Shown here in pieces: positions 54,974-63,374 of a stretch of 64,000 nucleotides of DNA. The notes beneath the pieces are model-generated. The model was not told the origin of the DNA and did not search any database. It saw only the letters and a list, made by a program, of their open reading frames with translations. The stretch comes from Marinomonas ostreistagni (GTDB lineage: Bacteria > Pseudomonadota > Gammaproteobacteria > Pseudomonadales > Marinomonadaceae), in the NCBI RefSeq assembly GCF_016888445.1, contig NZ_JAFEKF010000002.1, forward strand, positions 682,001-746,000, read 5' to 3'. Made by a program: the position numbers and the translations under genes. Every line of letters begins with the position of its first letter. Within the stretch, counting starts at the first letter, position 1.

Positions 54974-54981
54974 AGGTGGGG

Positions 54982-55743
54982 TTAGTCTTCTGGCCAGTAG
55001 ATGTCGGGGACGGCTTCGAAGCTGGGTTTGGCAAAGAGGAAGCCTTGGAAGAGGGTGATGCCCATGGCGCGTAGGGTGCGGTATTCGGCTTCGGTTTCGA
55101 TGCCTTCGGCGATGATGCGTTGGCCGAGGTCGTTGAGTAGGTTGACGGTGTGTTGGACGATTTTCTGTTTGGTGGTGTCTTGATCGATGTCACGCACCAG
55201 TTGCATGTCGATTTTGCTGATGTCGACTTTGACGTCAGAGAGTAAGCCGAGGCCGTTGTAGCCGGAGCCGAAGTCGTCGATGGCGGTGGTGAAGCCAAGT
55301 TGTTGGTAGTGGTTGACGATGTTGATCAGGTGATCATGGTCGATGATGCGTTCGTTTTCGGTAAATTCGAAGATGATTTTACGTGGATCGAAATCGTAGT
55401 TTTTGGCCGCGGCGAGGGTGGTGCGGATGCACAGCTCGGGTTTGTAGACGGCATTAGGTAAAAAGTTGATACACAGGTAAGAGGTAATGCCGAGCTCGGC
55501 GGCCAGTTTGATGGCTTTAACACGACAGCTTTGGTCGAAGCGGTAGCGGTTGTCTTCGGTGACGTGTTTGAACACTTCGCCGGCGCCTTCGCCATTGGTG
55601 CCACGTACAAGGGCTTCTTTGGCGAATACAGTTTTGGTGGATACGTCGACAATCGGTTGAAACGCCATGCTGAAGTCAAAGCCAAGATCACATGCTTGTG
55701 CACATTCGCGGCATGCGAGTTCTTGAAAATCAATGGGCTGCAT
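54982..55743 (-). CDS. EAL-domain protein (cyclic di-GMP phosphodiesterase family)
   Basis: A 253-residue stand-alone EAL protein. The EAL motif (KEALVRG, residues 42-48), NFLPNA, FEFTENE, DDFGSGYNGLGLL, the lysine in DISKIDM, IAEGIET and FQGFLFAKP are all present, so catalysis is plausible. The N-terminus has a cysteine cluster (CRECAQAC, residues 11-18), which might bind a metal. No membrane segment or sensory domain is visible. AGAGGA lies ahead of the ATG. The gene runs towards the REP cluster and the CRISPR array on the opposite strand; no ordinary terminator is visible after the stop. Confidence 0.93.
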   Translation of the reverse strand: MQPIDFQELACRECAQACDLGFDFSMAFQPIVDVSTKTVFAKEALVRGTNGEGAGEVFKHVTEDNRYRFDQSCRVKAIKLAAELGITSYLCINFLPNAVYKPELCIRTTLAAAKNYDFDPRKIIFEFTENERIIDHDHLINIVNHYQQLGFTTAIDDFGSGYNGLGLLSDVKVDISKIDMQLVRDIDQDTTKQKIVQHTVNLLNDLGQRIIAEGIETEAEYRTLRAMGITLFQGFLFAKPSFEAVPDIYWPED

Positions 55744-56007
55744 GGTGTTTCCTCTTGTCAGTGTAAGTAAAGTGAAGAATATCTGGGGCTATTTGTAAAG
55801 AAAATAGTCTTGTGTCAAAAAATTGATTTAATCAATTATTCTTGCCATATCTTATCTAGGTTAGTGGGTATTGGCTGTTTCATTCTCGACTTATCTATTC
55901 CTTTTATCCCCTTAAGAGCATATCGGTGGGATTAATTCGTTTGCGTTTACGCACGTGGCGTTAGTCTGCTGTATCATGCGTGCCTATCAGAGAGAGAGGG
56001 GATTGTG

Positions 56008-56934
56008 ATGACGGTGTTTACGGCGATTTTGCCGGTCTTTTTATTGTTGTTGATGGGGGCGTTGCTGCAGCGTCAGCGTTTTCCATTTGAAGGGTTTTGG
56101 CAGGGCGTAGATAAGCTGGTGTATTGGTGCTTGTTTCCAGCGCTGTTGTTCACCAAAACCAGTGTGATTGATTTTAGTAATCCGATGCTGAGTCGCTATG
56201 CCATGACGTTGGTCGGGGCGATGGCGTGTACGGCGCTGTTTGTATTTGTGCTGGCGCGGGTGATTAAGCAGCCTAATCCGACCATTACGTCGATGGTGCA
56301 AGCAGGTGTGCGCTTTAATACGTTTGTGGCATTGGGTTTTGCTGAGCGTTTGTTTGGTACCGAGGGGTTGGCTCTGGCGGTGCTGGGCGCGGCGGTGTTG
56401 ATTCCGAGTATTAATATCTTTTTGGTGATCTTTATGGTCACGATGCATGGCGACAAAGAGGTGTCGCTACCGAAGTTGGTCAGTAAGGAGCTGGTGAAGA
56501 ATCCGCTGATCATGTCGATTGTGTGTGGCATTAGTCTGAATTTGTTGGGGCTAACACCGATTCCGATTGTGTCGGAGATGGTGGAGATGCTGTCACGTGC
56601 GACCTTGCCGTTGGTGTTGCTGGCAGTGGGTGCGGGCGTTCGTTTGACGACTATTCGCGGTGTTGGGCTGCCATTTTGGATCTCTAGTGCGGGGCGCTTT
56701 TTAGTGTTCCCAGCGGGGATTTTATTGGCCTGTCATCTGCTCGGCATTAGTGGCTTGGCGGCGTATGTGGCGTTGCTGTTTGGTTTGGTGCCGACGGCGC
56801 CGTCAGGTTATGCCTTGGCGCGTCAGTTAGGCGGCGATGCGGAGCGTATTGCGGTATTTATTACGTTGCAAACGGCGATGTCGTTGGTCACGGTGCCGGT
56901 CAGTATGGCACTGGCCCAGCGTTGGCTGGGCTAG
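56008..56934 (+). CDS. AEC family transporter (auxin efflux carrier type)
   Basis: An inner-membrane protein of about 308 residues with eight to ten hydrophobic helices. It has the AEC family layout: VFTAILPVFLLLLMGALLQR at the start, a helix with GAMACTALFVFVLARV, the central crossover region, and a C-terminal GLVPTAPSGYALARQLGGDA with ITLQTAMSLVTVPVSMAL. Bacterial members export or import organic acids or small metabolites; the substrate is not evident. The ATG at 56008 follows GAGGGG; a GTG one codon earlier is possible. Divergent from the EAL gene across 264 bases. Confidence 0.85.
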   Translation: MTVFTAILPVFLLLLMGALLQRQRFPFEGFWQGVDKLVYWCLFPALLFTKTSVIDFSNPMLSRYAMTLVGAMACTALFVFVLARVIKQPNPTITSMVQAGVRFNTFVALGFAERLFGTEGLALAVLGAAVLIPSINIFLVIFMVTMHGDKEVSLPKLVSKELVKNPLIMSIVCGISLNLLGLTPIPIVSEMVEMLSRATLPLVLLAVGAGVRLTTIRGVGLPFWISSAGRFLVFPAGILLACHLLGISGLAAYVALLFGLVPTAPSGYALARQLGGDAERIAVFITLQTAMSLVTVPVSMALAQRWLG

Positions 56935-56947
56935 TGCGCTAGACAAT

Positions 56948-57994
56948 TTAGTGTTGGTGGTGGGCGTGCTCGTGATGATGGTGCTCGATATCGCAGTCAT
57001 GATCACAGGGCTCTGGCTCACCCGGGTAGTAGACGCCGATATCTTGGCGAATTTCGTCCATGGTGGCGAGTAGGTTGAGGGTGTCTTGCCAGCTGTGATT
57101 TGGGCTCTGTGTCAGGCCTTCTTCGATACAGCGGTTCACTTCTTCGACTTCAAATTGGTAGCCAAGACCTGGGAAGTCAAATTCGATATTGTGCTCGGCG
57201 CCGCCGTCTTTCACCAGTGTCAGGGATTTGGCAAGGTGCCAGTTGTGACCAAATTCGATGTAGCCGTCGCTGCCAGATAAGATGGCGCGGTTAGGCTGTT
57301 GGCTGACGATGGAGGATTCAAGTGACGCCATTTGGCCATCGTCCCAGCCGAGCAGTAGTTGCTCAAACACATCGACATCGGTATCGCCGACTAAGGCTTG
57401 GTTTTGCATGAAGTCAGGCTTACCAAAGAATAGCTGCGCTAAAAAGATCGGGTAAATGCCCACGTCTAGTAATGCACCGCCACCCAGTTCTTTGTTTAGC
57501 AAGCGGCCATTTGGGTCCTGTGAGCCTTTGAAGCAGAGGCTGGCTTGGATGCTTTGTAGTGTGCCGATTTCCCCTTCTTCGATCCATTCTAAGGCTTGCT
57601 CAACCGCTGGATTAAAGCGCGTCCACATGGCTTCCATGACAAACACTTCATGCTCGGCGGCTAGGTCAAATAGCTCGGCCGCTTGGGCTTCATTTAAGGT
57701 AAATGGTTTTTCACACAGCACGGATTTGCCCGCGAGGATGCAGGCTTTGGTGAGTTCGTAGTGAAGGCTGTGAGGCACGCCTAAATAGATAACATCCACT
57801 TCGTGGCTGTTGATTAAGGAGAAATAGTCGACCATGGCTAGGTCGATGTTAAAGCGCTCGGCAAAGTCATCGGCGCTCTGTTTATTGCGTGAGGCGACTG
57901 CGCGCAATTCACCGGTTTTAGCGTAAGCAAAATCCGCGGCAAAGGCTTGCGCGATCGTGCCTGTCCCAATTATTCCCCAGCGTACTTCATTCAT
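56948..57994 (-). CDS. Gfo/Idh/MocA-family oxidoreductase with histidine-rich tail
   Basis: A 348-residue NAD(P)-dependent oxidoreductase. The Rossmann start EVRWGIIGTGTIAQAFAADF, VDVIYLGVPHSLHYELTKAC, and the conserved EKP motif in VLCEKPFTLNEAQAAELF identify the family. The C-terminus ends CDHDCDIEHHHHEHAHHQH, a run of nine histidines among nineteen residues with two cysteines; this is unusual and could bind a transition metal. The ATG at 57994 follows GAGGAG. The substrate is unknown. Convergent with the AEC gene, with 13 bases between their ends. Confidence 0.88.
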   Translation of the reverse strand: MNEVRWGIIGTGTIAQAFAADFAYAKTGELRAVASRNKQSADDFAERFNIDLAMVDYFSLINSHEVDVIYLGVPHSLHYELTKACILAGKSVLCEKPFTLNEAQAAELFDLAAEHEVFVMEAMWTRFNPAVEQALEWIEEGEIGTLQSIQASLCFKGSQDPNGRLLNKELGGGALLDVGIYPIFLAQLFFGKPDFMQNQALVGDTDVDVFEQLLLGWDDGQMASLESSIVSQQPNRAILSGSDGYIEFGHNWHLAKSLTLVKDGGAEHNIEFDFPGLGYQFEVEEVNRCIEEGLTQSPNHSWQDTLNLLATMDEIRQDIGVYYPGEPEPCDHDCDIEHHHHEHAHHQH

Positions 57995-58035
57995 CACAGG
58001 CTCCTCAGTGGGCGTTTTTCGTTGCGTATCCAGTA

Positions 58036-58701
58036 TTATAGTTCAGCGTTGCCTTCAAGGGCAGCTAAGCGTTGGTGCAAATCTTGGACAAGTTGTTCTA
58101 GGGTTGCGACGCGTTGTTCAAGCTCGGCTGATGTGTTTGGTGCAACGGTCGCTGCGTCATTGTCAGCGGCGGCGCTGGGTTCATTGTTTTCAAAGCAAAA
58201 CAGCTCTTGGTAGCGGGCTTCTCGCTTGCCAGGTTCGCGCGGCAGTTGTTCAACAAAGGGGCCGTGGATATTGTCGCGCAGGGCATTTAGGCTTTGCTCG
58301 ACCTCTTGAATGCTGGCAAACGCATGTAAGCGGCCGCTGCGTGAGCGCAACTCGCCAGGTGTCTGTGGGCCGCGTAGAAGTAATAGGCAGACGATTGCGG
58401 TTTGGCCGGCATCAAATTGCAGGTCAGAAAACTCAGTATTGCAAAAGCGATGCTGGTATTTGGGTACGCGGCTGCCGTTGTGAAACACTTCGGTGACCAG
58501 ACCGCGGGCGACTAGGCCATCGACGCTGTTTTGTACGTCTAGATCATCGTAGCTGACGACTGGGTCGCGGCTGGATTTTTGGTTGCAGGCGTTGCTTAGG
58601 GCGTTGAGCGTCATCGGATAATGGTCCGGGGTGACGATGGACTTTTCGATTAGGCTGCCGATGATGCGGGCTTCCTTGGCAGTCAGGTGGTGGTGCGACA
58701 T
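58036..58701 (-). CDS. yceH: DUF480 family protein YceH
   Basis: A 221-residue protein with tandem winged-helix folds. LTAKEARIIGSLIEKSIVTP, DHYPMTLNALSNACNQKSSR, and LLLLRGPQTPGELRSRSGRL HAF are DUF480 hallmarks. The last 25 residues form a short coiled coil (LEQRVATLEQLVQDLHQRLA). Its function is not established, but the winged helices suggest nucleic-acid binding. The 222 bases to the next gene upstream hold no feature I can support. Confidence 0.92.
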   Translation of the reverse strand: MSHHHLTAKEARIIGSLIEKSIVTPDHYPMTLNALSNACNQKSSRDPVVSYDDLDVQNSVDGLVARGLVTEVFHNGSRVPKYQHRFCNTEFSDLQFDAGQTAIVCLLLLRGPQTPGELRSRSGRLHAFASIQEVEQSLNALRDNIHGPFVEQLPREPGKREARYQELFCFENNEPSAAADNDAATVAPNTSAELEQRVATLEQLVQDLHQRLAALEGNAEL

Positions 58702-58923
58702 ATAGCTCTCCTATGACGACGAATCCTTTTGCCTTTACGTTAAAATTAAAAGCCAGAAATAACAATGATTTAAAGCGCTTATTCAGCGGTTTTTTAGAGT
58801 ATTAGTGTGCTTGTGTCAGCGACGCTATGGCGGGTAGCCAAGCGCGGCGTGAGCACAGGTGCGTGGTGGGCACTTAGCAGACGTGTGGGTTTAGGCTGCT
58901 AAGGTAACGGCTGGGTTGGGGTA

Positions 58924-59313
58924 CTAATGTAAGGAAAAGTCCAAGGGTTGTTGGCGTTGGATATCGACTTTAAGCATCGCTAGAAGCTCCACTAAAACGT
59001 TTAAATTGACTTCGTCTAAGTTGTCGATGATTAAGCAATGATCGCCAAGATGGACGTGATTAAGACGCTCTAAGTAGCTTGATAGTTCTAGTTCGCTGCT
59101 GTGGTACAGGCTTAAGCTTTTTTGATGGGGCACTAGGGCAAAGGCCCAGCGTTGGCCCAGATAAAAGACGCGTACGCCTTGTTCGGGGATGACTTTCGCC
59201 TCGGGGGCGATGGCAAAGATCAGTTCATTGAGTGTATCAAGATCGGTGTTTACATCGTCATTTGGGGTTGGGCTCGGACTCTCGAGGGCCGATAGATCAA
59301 GGGTCGTCAACAT
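58924..59313 (-). CDS. Small hypothetical protein, possibly DUF1801-like
   Basis: A protein of about 129 residues. After a low-complexity start (residues 11-28) comes LNELIFAIAPEAKVIPEQGV RVFYLGQRWAFALVPHQKSL with SLYHS, which resembles the DUF1801/YdhG fold (APEA, then a strand pair, then the helical end). The resemblance is moderate. The ATG at 59313 has GGAGG at good spacing; the ORF could be read seven codons longer. Function unknown. Confidence 0.65.
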   Translation of the reverse strand: MLTTLDLSALESPSPTPNDDVNTDLDTLNELIFAIAPEAKVIPEQGVRVFYLGQRWAFALVPHQKSLSLYHSSELELSSYLERLNHVHLGDHCLIIDNLDEVNLNVLVELLAMLKVDIQRQQPLDFSLH

Positions 59314-59365
59314 AGACACCTCCACGTAGGGCAATTAAATGACGTATGTTGACGACGGGTAGACG

Positions 59366-60511
59366 TTACGACAGGGAATCCAGTGCAGTCAAAATACGGT
59401 GCATCGCGTTTTGTAGTTGTTGTCGCGAACATCCAAAGTTTAGGCGAATAAAGCCCGGTGCGCCAAAACCTTCACCATCAGAAATACCGACACCAGCCTC
59501 TAAAAAGAACTTGTGCGGGTCCTCAAGTGAATAGTCACTCACATCCAACCAAGCTAAATAAGTAGCATCATGATCGGCCATCTTGATACGCGTACCCGCG
59601 ATGGCGTGACGAATATAATCACGATTGCCAGTCAAATAGTCGAGTAACTGCGCGTGCCAAGTTTGGCCATCACTGTAGGCGGCTTCGGCAGCCACTAGGG
59701 CGAGCAAATTTGGTGCAGGGATGAGCGCAGCACGCGCTTGATTGAAGCGTTGGCGCAATTTGGCGTTGCTTATTACGGCAAACGCATAACCAAGCCCTGC
59801 GATGTTAAAGGTCTTCGATGGCGCCATCAGGGTGACACTGCGCTGGGCGGCATCGTCATTCAAGCTAGCAAAGGGGATGTGTGGCTGGTCATTTAAAATC
59901 AAATCGCAATGTATTTCATCGGAGACGACGATGAGGTCATGTTGCTCAGCAAGCGCATGGATGGCTTCAAGCTCTTGGCGTGTATAGACCGTGGCACCTG
60001 GGTTGTGCGGGTTGCACAGCAAGATCATTTTGGCATCAGGCTGCTGGCAAGCTTGCGCGAGCGTGTCTAAATCCACTGACCAACGATTCCCTTTGAGTAC
60101 AAAGGAAATTCTGTCTAGTTCTCGATCAGCCATCTCTGGCGCTTTGGTTAAATGATAGTAAACAGGGCTAGGAACGATCACGCGATCGCCTTTTTCGGTC
60201 AGAGCGCGTACGCACAAGTGTAGTGCGCATACCAATCCAGGCAAGTGCACGATGTGGGCGCTGTGTGGCTGCCATTGATAGCGCTCCTGGCAGTGTGCCT
60301 GAATCGCAGAAACCAGTGATTTAGGGGCGAACGTGTAGCCAAATACGCCATCTTGGACGCGTTCTTGCAAAGCGTCCTTCACACATTGAGGGGCTTCGAA
60401 ATCCATATCAGCAATCCACATCGGAATCACGTCCTCAGGATACTTACTCCACTTGTCACTGTGGCTTTGGGTTCGGTCAATAATTTCGTCGAAATGGGAC
60501 GCCTGACTCAT
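59366..60511 (-). CDS. MalY/PatB-type C-S lyase / aminotransferase
   Basis: A PLP-dependent fold-type I protein of 381 residues. The start with IDRTQSHSDKWSKYPEDVIP and MWIADMDFEAP is the MalY/PatB signature. CNPHNPGATV (166-175), VSDEIHCDLIL (196-206) and the PLP lysine K233 (MAPSKTFNIAGL) follow. Members cleave cystathionine or other S-conjugates. AGGAG lies before the ATG at 60511; an upstream in-frame start would add 19 residues not found in relatives. The 324 bases up to betI on the other strand must hold its promoter, which I could not place. Confidence 0.92.
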   Translation of the reverse strand: MSQASHFDEIIDRTQSHSDKWSKYPEDVIPMWIADMDFEAPQCVKDALQERVQDGVFGYTFAPKSLVSAIQAHCQERYQWQPHSAHIVHLPGLVCALHLCVRALTEKGDRVIVPSPVYYHLTKAPEMADRELDRISFVLKGNRWSVDLDTLAQACQQPDAKMILLCNPHNPGATVYTRQELEAIHALAEQHDLIVVSDEIHCDLILNDQPHIPFASLNDDAAQRSVTLMAPSKTFNIAGLGYAFAVISNAKLRQRFNQARAALIPAPNLLALVAAEAAYSDGQTWHAQLLDYLTGNRDYIRHAIAGTRIKMADHDATYLAWLDVSDYSLEDPHKFFLEAGVGISDGEGFGAPGFIRLNFGCSRQQLQNAMHRILTALDSLS

Positions 60512-60766
60512 ATACACTCCTAGTGTGGTGAAAAGACGGTTTGCACATTGCAGATTTGATACTGCCACACCTGTGTTGATAGAGACATTTAAGTGCTTCA
60601 GAGTGGCGTTTTTAGATAACTTATGTGTAGGAACTTAGCGTAGCGTCTATAAAGTGAACAACTTTCGTAGAAATGTGTAAAAAATTTTTTAGAGCGCTAT
60701 TCCTTGCGTAGCAAGACTTCCAGAGCATTCGGTTATTTGACGCCAAATCTTTAGAGCTATTAAGGG

Positions 60767-60821
60767 TTGACCATTACCTTTTGATCTGTCTACTATAGTT
60801 TTTATTAAATGGTTGTTTAAT
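60767..60821 (+). promoter_or_regulatory. Promoter and dyad in front of betI
   Basis: TTGACC (60767-60772) and TACTAT (60791-60796), 18 bases apart, fit a sigma-70 promoter. Just behind, ATTAAA and TTTAAT (60804-60821) form a perfect 6-bp dyad around TGGTTG, overlapping the expected start of transcription. BetI is known to repress its own operon through such inverted repeats; that this is the BetI operator is inference. Confidence 0.5.
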
Positions 60822-60835
60822 TAAAAGGAATCCAG

Positions 60836-61423
60836 ATGCCTAAAGTTGGAATGCCAGAAATACGAAAGCCGCAGTTGATAGAAGCAACCATTTCCGCTAT
60901 CGACGAATTAGGGTTTCCTGGCGCAACGGTAAGCGTAATTAGCAAAAAAGCGGGGGTGTCTCCGGCGATCATTAATCACTACTTCGGTGGTAAAGATGGT
61001 CTGCTTGAAGAAACCATGCGCAGTCTAATTAAGGAGTTTTTTGAGGTGTTGCAGCGTGAGCAACTACAAGTGCGTAGCGGCAACACCTTTGATAAAGCCA
61101 TGGCGATTGTGCGGGCCAGTATTAGCCAGTCACAAACGCATCCGCAAGTGGTCAAAGCCTGGATGGGTTTTTGGGCCTCGGCGATGCATAAGCCAGCTTT
61201 GTTTCGATTACAGAAAGTTTATTCACGTCGATTGCAGACCTGTTTGGTGGTGGTTTTTCGTGAGCGCTTTCCGATAGAGCGTGCACGAGAGGTTGCCTTT
61301 ACAGTGGCGGCAATGATTGACGGTATGTGGCTACGAGGCTCCCTTGCGGGAGGCATCGATAATGAGCATGCCGCCAATATGATCAACGAGTATATTTCGT
61401 TGGTGTTAAATCAGCCGAACTGA
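60836..61423 (+). CDS. betI: Choline-responsive repressor BetI (TetR family)
   Basis: BetI represses choline uptake and glycine betaine synthesis genes and releases DNA when choline is bound. The 195-residue protein has the TetR HTH (ATVSVISKKAGVSPAIINHY and FGGKDGLLEETMR) and the BetI ligand-domain sequence with WMGFWASAMHKPALFRLQKV YSRRL and MIDGMWLRGSL. An AAAAGGA Shine-Dalgarno precedes the ATG. It opens the choline operon with choXWV behind it; betA and betB are not in the window. Confidence 0.94.
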   Translation: MPKVGMPEIRKPQLIEATISAIDELGFPGATVSVISKKAGVSPAIINHYFGGKDGLLEETMRSLIKEFFEVLQREQLQVRSGNTFDKAMAIVRASISQSQTHPQVVKAWMGFWASAMHKPALFRLQKVYSRRLQTCLVVVFRERFPIERAREVAFTVAAMIDGMWLRGSLAGGIDNEHAANMINEYISLVLNQPN

Positions 61424-61496
61424 GCGCTACCTAAGGACAGTAGCGAGTTTGGTTGAGCGTGAAACGAATGACGAATGAATCCACGGGAGATAGATT

Positions 61497-62432
61497 ATGA
61501 AGAATTTCAGTCGCGCTACATTAGCTTTATGCATTGCTGGAGCCTCGTCACTGTCGATGGCGGCAGAGCAGTGTTCCACTGTACGTTTCTCGGATGTTGG
61601 CTGGACCGACATCACGGCAACCACAGCGATCGCTTCAACAGTGCTTGACGGTCTAGGCTATGAAACCAAAACACAACTATTGTCCGTGCCGGTAACGTAT
61701 ACGTCACTTGCCAACAATGATATCGATATTTTCCTAGGTAACTGGATGCCAACCATGGAGGCGGATATCGCACCGTATCTAGAAGCTGGCACCGTGGAAG
61801 ATCTAGGACCAAACCTTACCGGTGCTAAGTACACGCTAGCGGTGAGCCAAGCGGCTTACGATGGTGGTGTGACAAGCTTCGAAGATATCGCTGAGCATGC
61901 CCGTGAGTTCAGTGGTCGTATCTACGGTATCGAGCCTGGTAACGATGGTAACCGTCTGATTCAGAGCATGATCGACGAAGATGCCTTTGGTTTAGGTGAC
62001 TTTCAGCTAGTCGAGTCGAGCGAGGCGGGCATGCTGTCGCAGGTGAACCGTAACGCACGCCGTGACAAGTGGATTGTCTTCTTAGGCTGGGAGCCACACC
62101 CAATGAACGCTAACTTTGATATGGCTTATCTAGACGGTGGTGATGATTACTTCGGCCCTAACTACGGTGGCGCGAATGTTCACACGAACGTACGCAAAGG
62201 CTACCTTGAAGAATGTCCAAATGTTGGCAACTTGTTAACCAATCTTAACTTTACCCTCGAAATGGAAAACGAGGTGATGAGCTTGATCTTAGACGAAGGT
62301 CAAAAGCCTGAAGCCGCAGCCGCTCAATGGCTGAAACAAAATCCAGCGGTGTTGGATACTTGGTTAGAAGGCGTCTCTACTCAATCTGGCGATAACGGCC
62401 TAGCGGCTGTGAAAGGCTCTCTCGGCCTCTAA
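61497..62432 (+). CDS. choX: Choline ABC transporter substrate-binding protein ChoX
   Basis: ChoX binds choline in the periplasm for the ChoVW transporter. The 311-residue protein has a Sec signal peptide ending at SLSMA-AEQ, then VRFSDVGWTDITATTAIAST, DIFLGNWMPTM, GIEPGNDGNRLIQSMI and VFLGWEPHPMNANFDM. The tryptophans in GWTD, NWMP and GWEP are the kind that form an aromatic cage around quaternary amines. It follows betI by 73 bases. Confidence 0.95.
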   Translation: MKNFSRATLALCIAGASSLSMAAEQCSTVRFSDVGWTDITATTAIASTVLDGLGYETKTQLLSVPVTYTSLANNDIDIFLGNWMPTMEADIAPYLEAGTVEDLGPNLTGAKYTLAVSQAAYDGGVTSFEDIAEHAREFSGRIYGIEPGNDGNRLIQSMIDEDAFGLGDFQLVESSEAGMLSQVNRNARRDKWIVFLGWEPHPMNANFDMAYLDGGDDYFGPNYGGANVHTNVRKGYLEECPNVGNLLTNLNFTLEMENEVMSLILDEGQKPEAAAAQWLKQNPAVLDTWLEGVSTQSGDNGLAAVKGSLGL

Positions 62433-62469
62433 ATACGCGCTCCCCCTGTTTGTTGTAATTGCTTACTAA

Positions 62470-62489
62470 GGCACCCTTTTTAGGGTGTC
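62470..62489 (+). other. Stem-loop between choX and choW
   Basis: GGCACCC and GGGTGTC pair (one G-U) around TTTTTA in the choX-choW gap. There is no T-run behind it. Such stems behind binding-protein genes can protect the upstream mRNA part and raise its share over the permease; that is inference. Confidence 0.35.
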
Positions 62490-62525
62490 TCGGTAACGGC
62501 TGTAAGTTTTTTGGAGATCTCGCGT

Positions 62526-63371
62526 ATGAATTGGCTAACTGAGCATAAAATTCCCCTTGGCGATACGATGGAAACCTTTGTTAACTGGTTGATCGATGTT
62601 GCTTCTTTCTTTTTCGACTTTATTTCAATCACTCTAGAAACCATGATTTTTGCCATGGTCGATGGCCTAGAATGGATGAACCCTTTTGCCGTCGTGGCGA
62701 TCGTTCTAGCGTTTGTCTGGTGGCTGCACCGTAGTCTGCCGATGCTGGCATTTGTTACGCTGGCGTTTTTATTGATTATGAACCTAGGCTACTGGCAAGA
62801 AACTATCCAAACCTTGGTGTTGGTGGTGACGGCGACCATGATCAGTGTCTTGATCGGCGTGCCGATCGGTATTGCGGCGGCGCACCGTCCATTGTTGTAC
62901 ACGATTTTGCGCCCAATTTTGGATTTGATGCAGACCATTCCAACGTTTGTGTACTTGATCCCAACCTTGATTCTATTCGGTCTTGGCTATGTGCCGGGTC
63001 TGATCTCAACCATTATTTTTGCCATCGCCGCACCGATTCGTTTGACTTACTTAGGCATTAGTAAGGTGCCTAATGAGCTGCGTGAAGCCGGCTTGGCCTT
63101 TGGTTGCACCAAATCCAAATTACTCTACCGCGTGGAGTTGCCAGCGGCGATGCCAAGCATCATGGCGGGTGTGACCCAATGTATCATGCTGTCACTTTCG
63201 ATGGTGGTGATCGCGGCGCTAGTTGGCGCAGATGGTCTGGGTAAACCTGTGGTACGTGCGCTAAATACGGTGAATATTTCGCAAGGCTTTGAGGCGGGTG
63301 TGGCGATCGTGTTGGTGGCCATCATGCTGGATCGCATCTGTAAAACACCTAATTCAAAGGCGGAGGGTTAA
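62526..63371 (+). CDS. choW: Choline ABC transporter permease ChoW
   Basis: ChoW is the inner-membrane permease. The 281-residue protein starts MNWLTEHKIPLGDTMETFVN WL; the ATG at 62526 has GGAG ahead, and an earlier in-frame ATG is less likely. Hydrophobic helices and the ABC permease EAA loop (NELREAGLAFGCTKSKLLYR with VELPAAMPSIMAGV) are clear. It belongs to the ProW/OpuAB group. choV begins 3 bases after its stop. Confidence 0.95.
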   Translation: MNWLTEHKIPLGDTMETFVNWLIDVASFFFDFISITLETMIFAMVDGLEWMNPFAVVAIVLAFVWWLHRSLPMLAFVTLAFLLIMNLGYWQETIQTLVLVVTATMISVLIGVPIGIAAAHRPLLYTILRPILDLMQTIPTFVYLIPTLILFGLGYVPGLISTIIFAIAAPIRLTYLGISKVPNELREAGLAFGCTKSKLLYRVELPAAMPSIMAGVTQCIMLSLSMVVIAALVGADGLGKPVVRALNTVNISQGFEAGVAIVLVAIMLDRICKTPNSKAEG

Positions 63372-63374
63372 GTT

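Noticed and set aside
54210-55298. Long minus-strand frame of 362 codons, and plus-strand frames such as 54466-55074
   Set aside because: They run through the REP-like tandem units and out of frame across the EAL gene; composition follows the DNA repeat, not a protein family.
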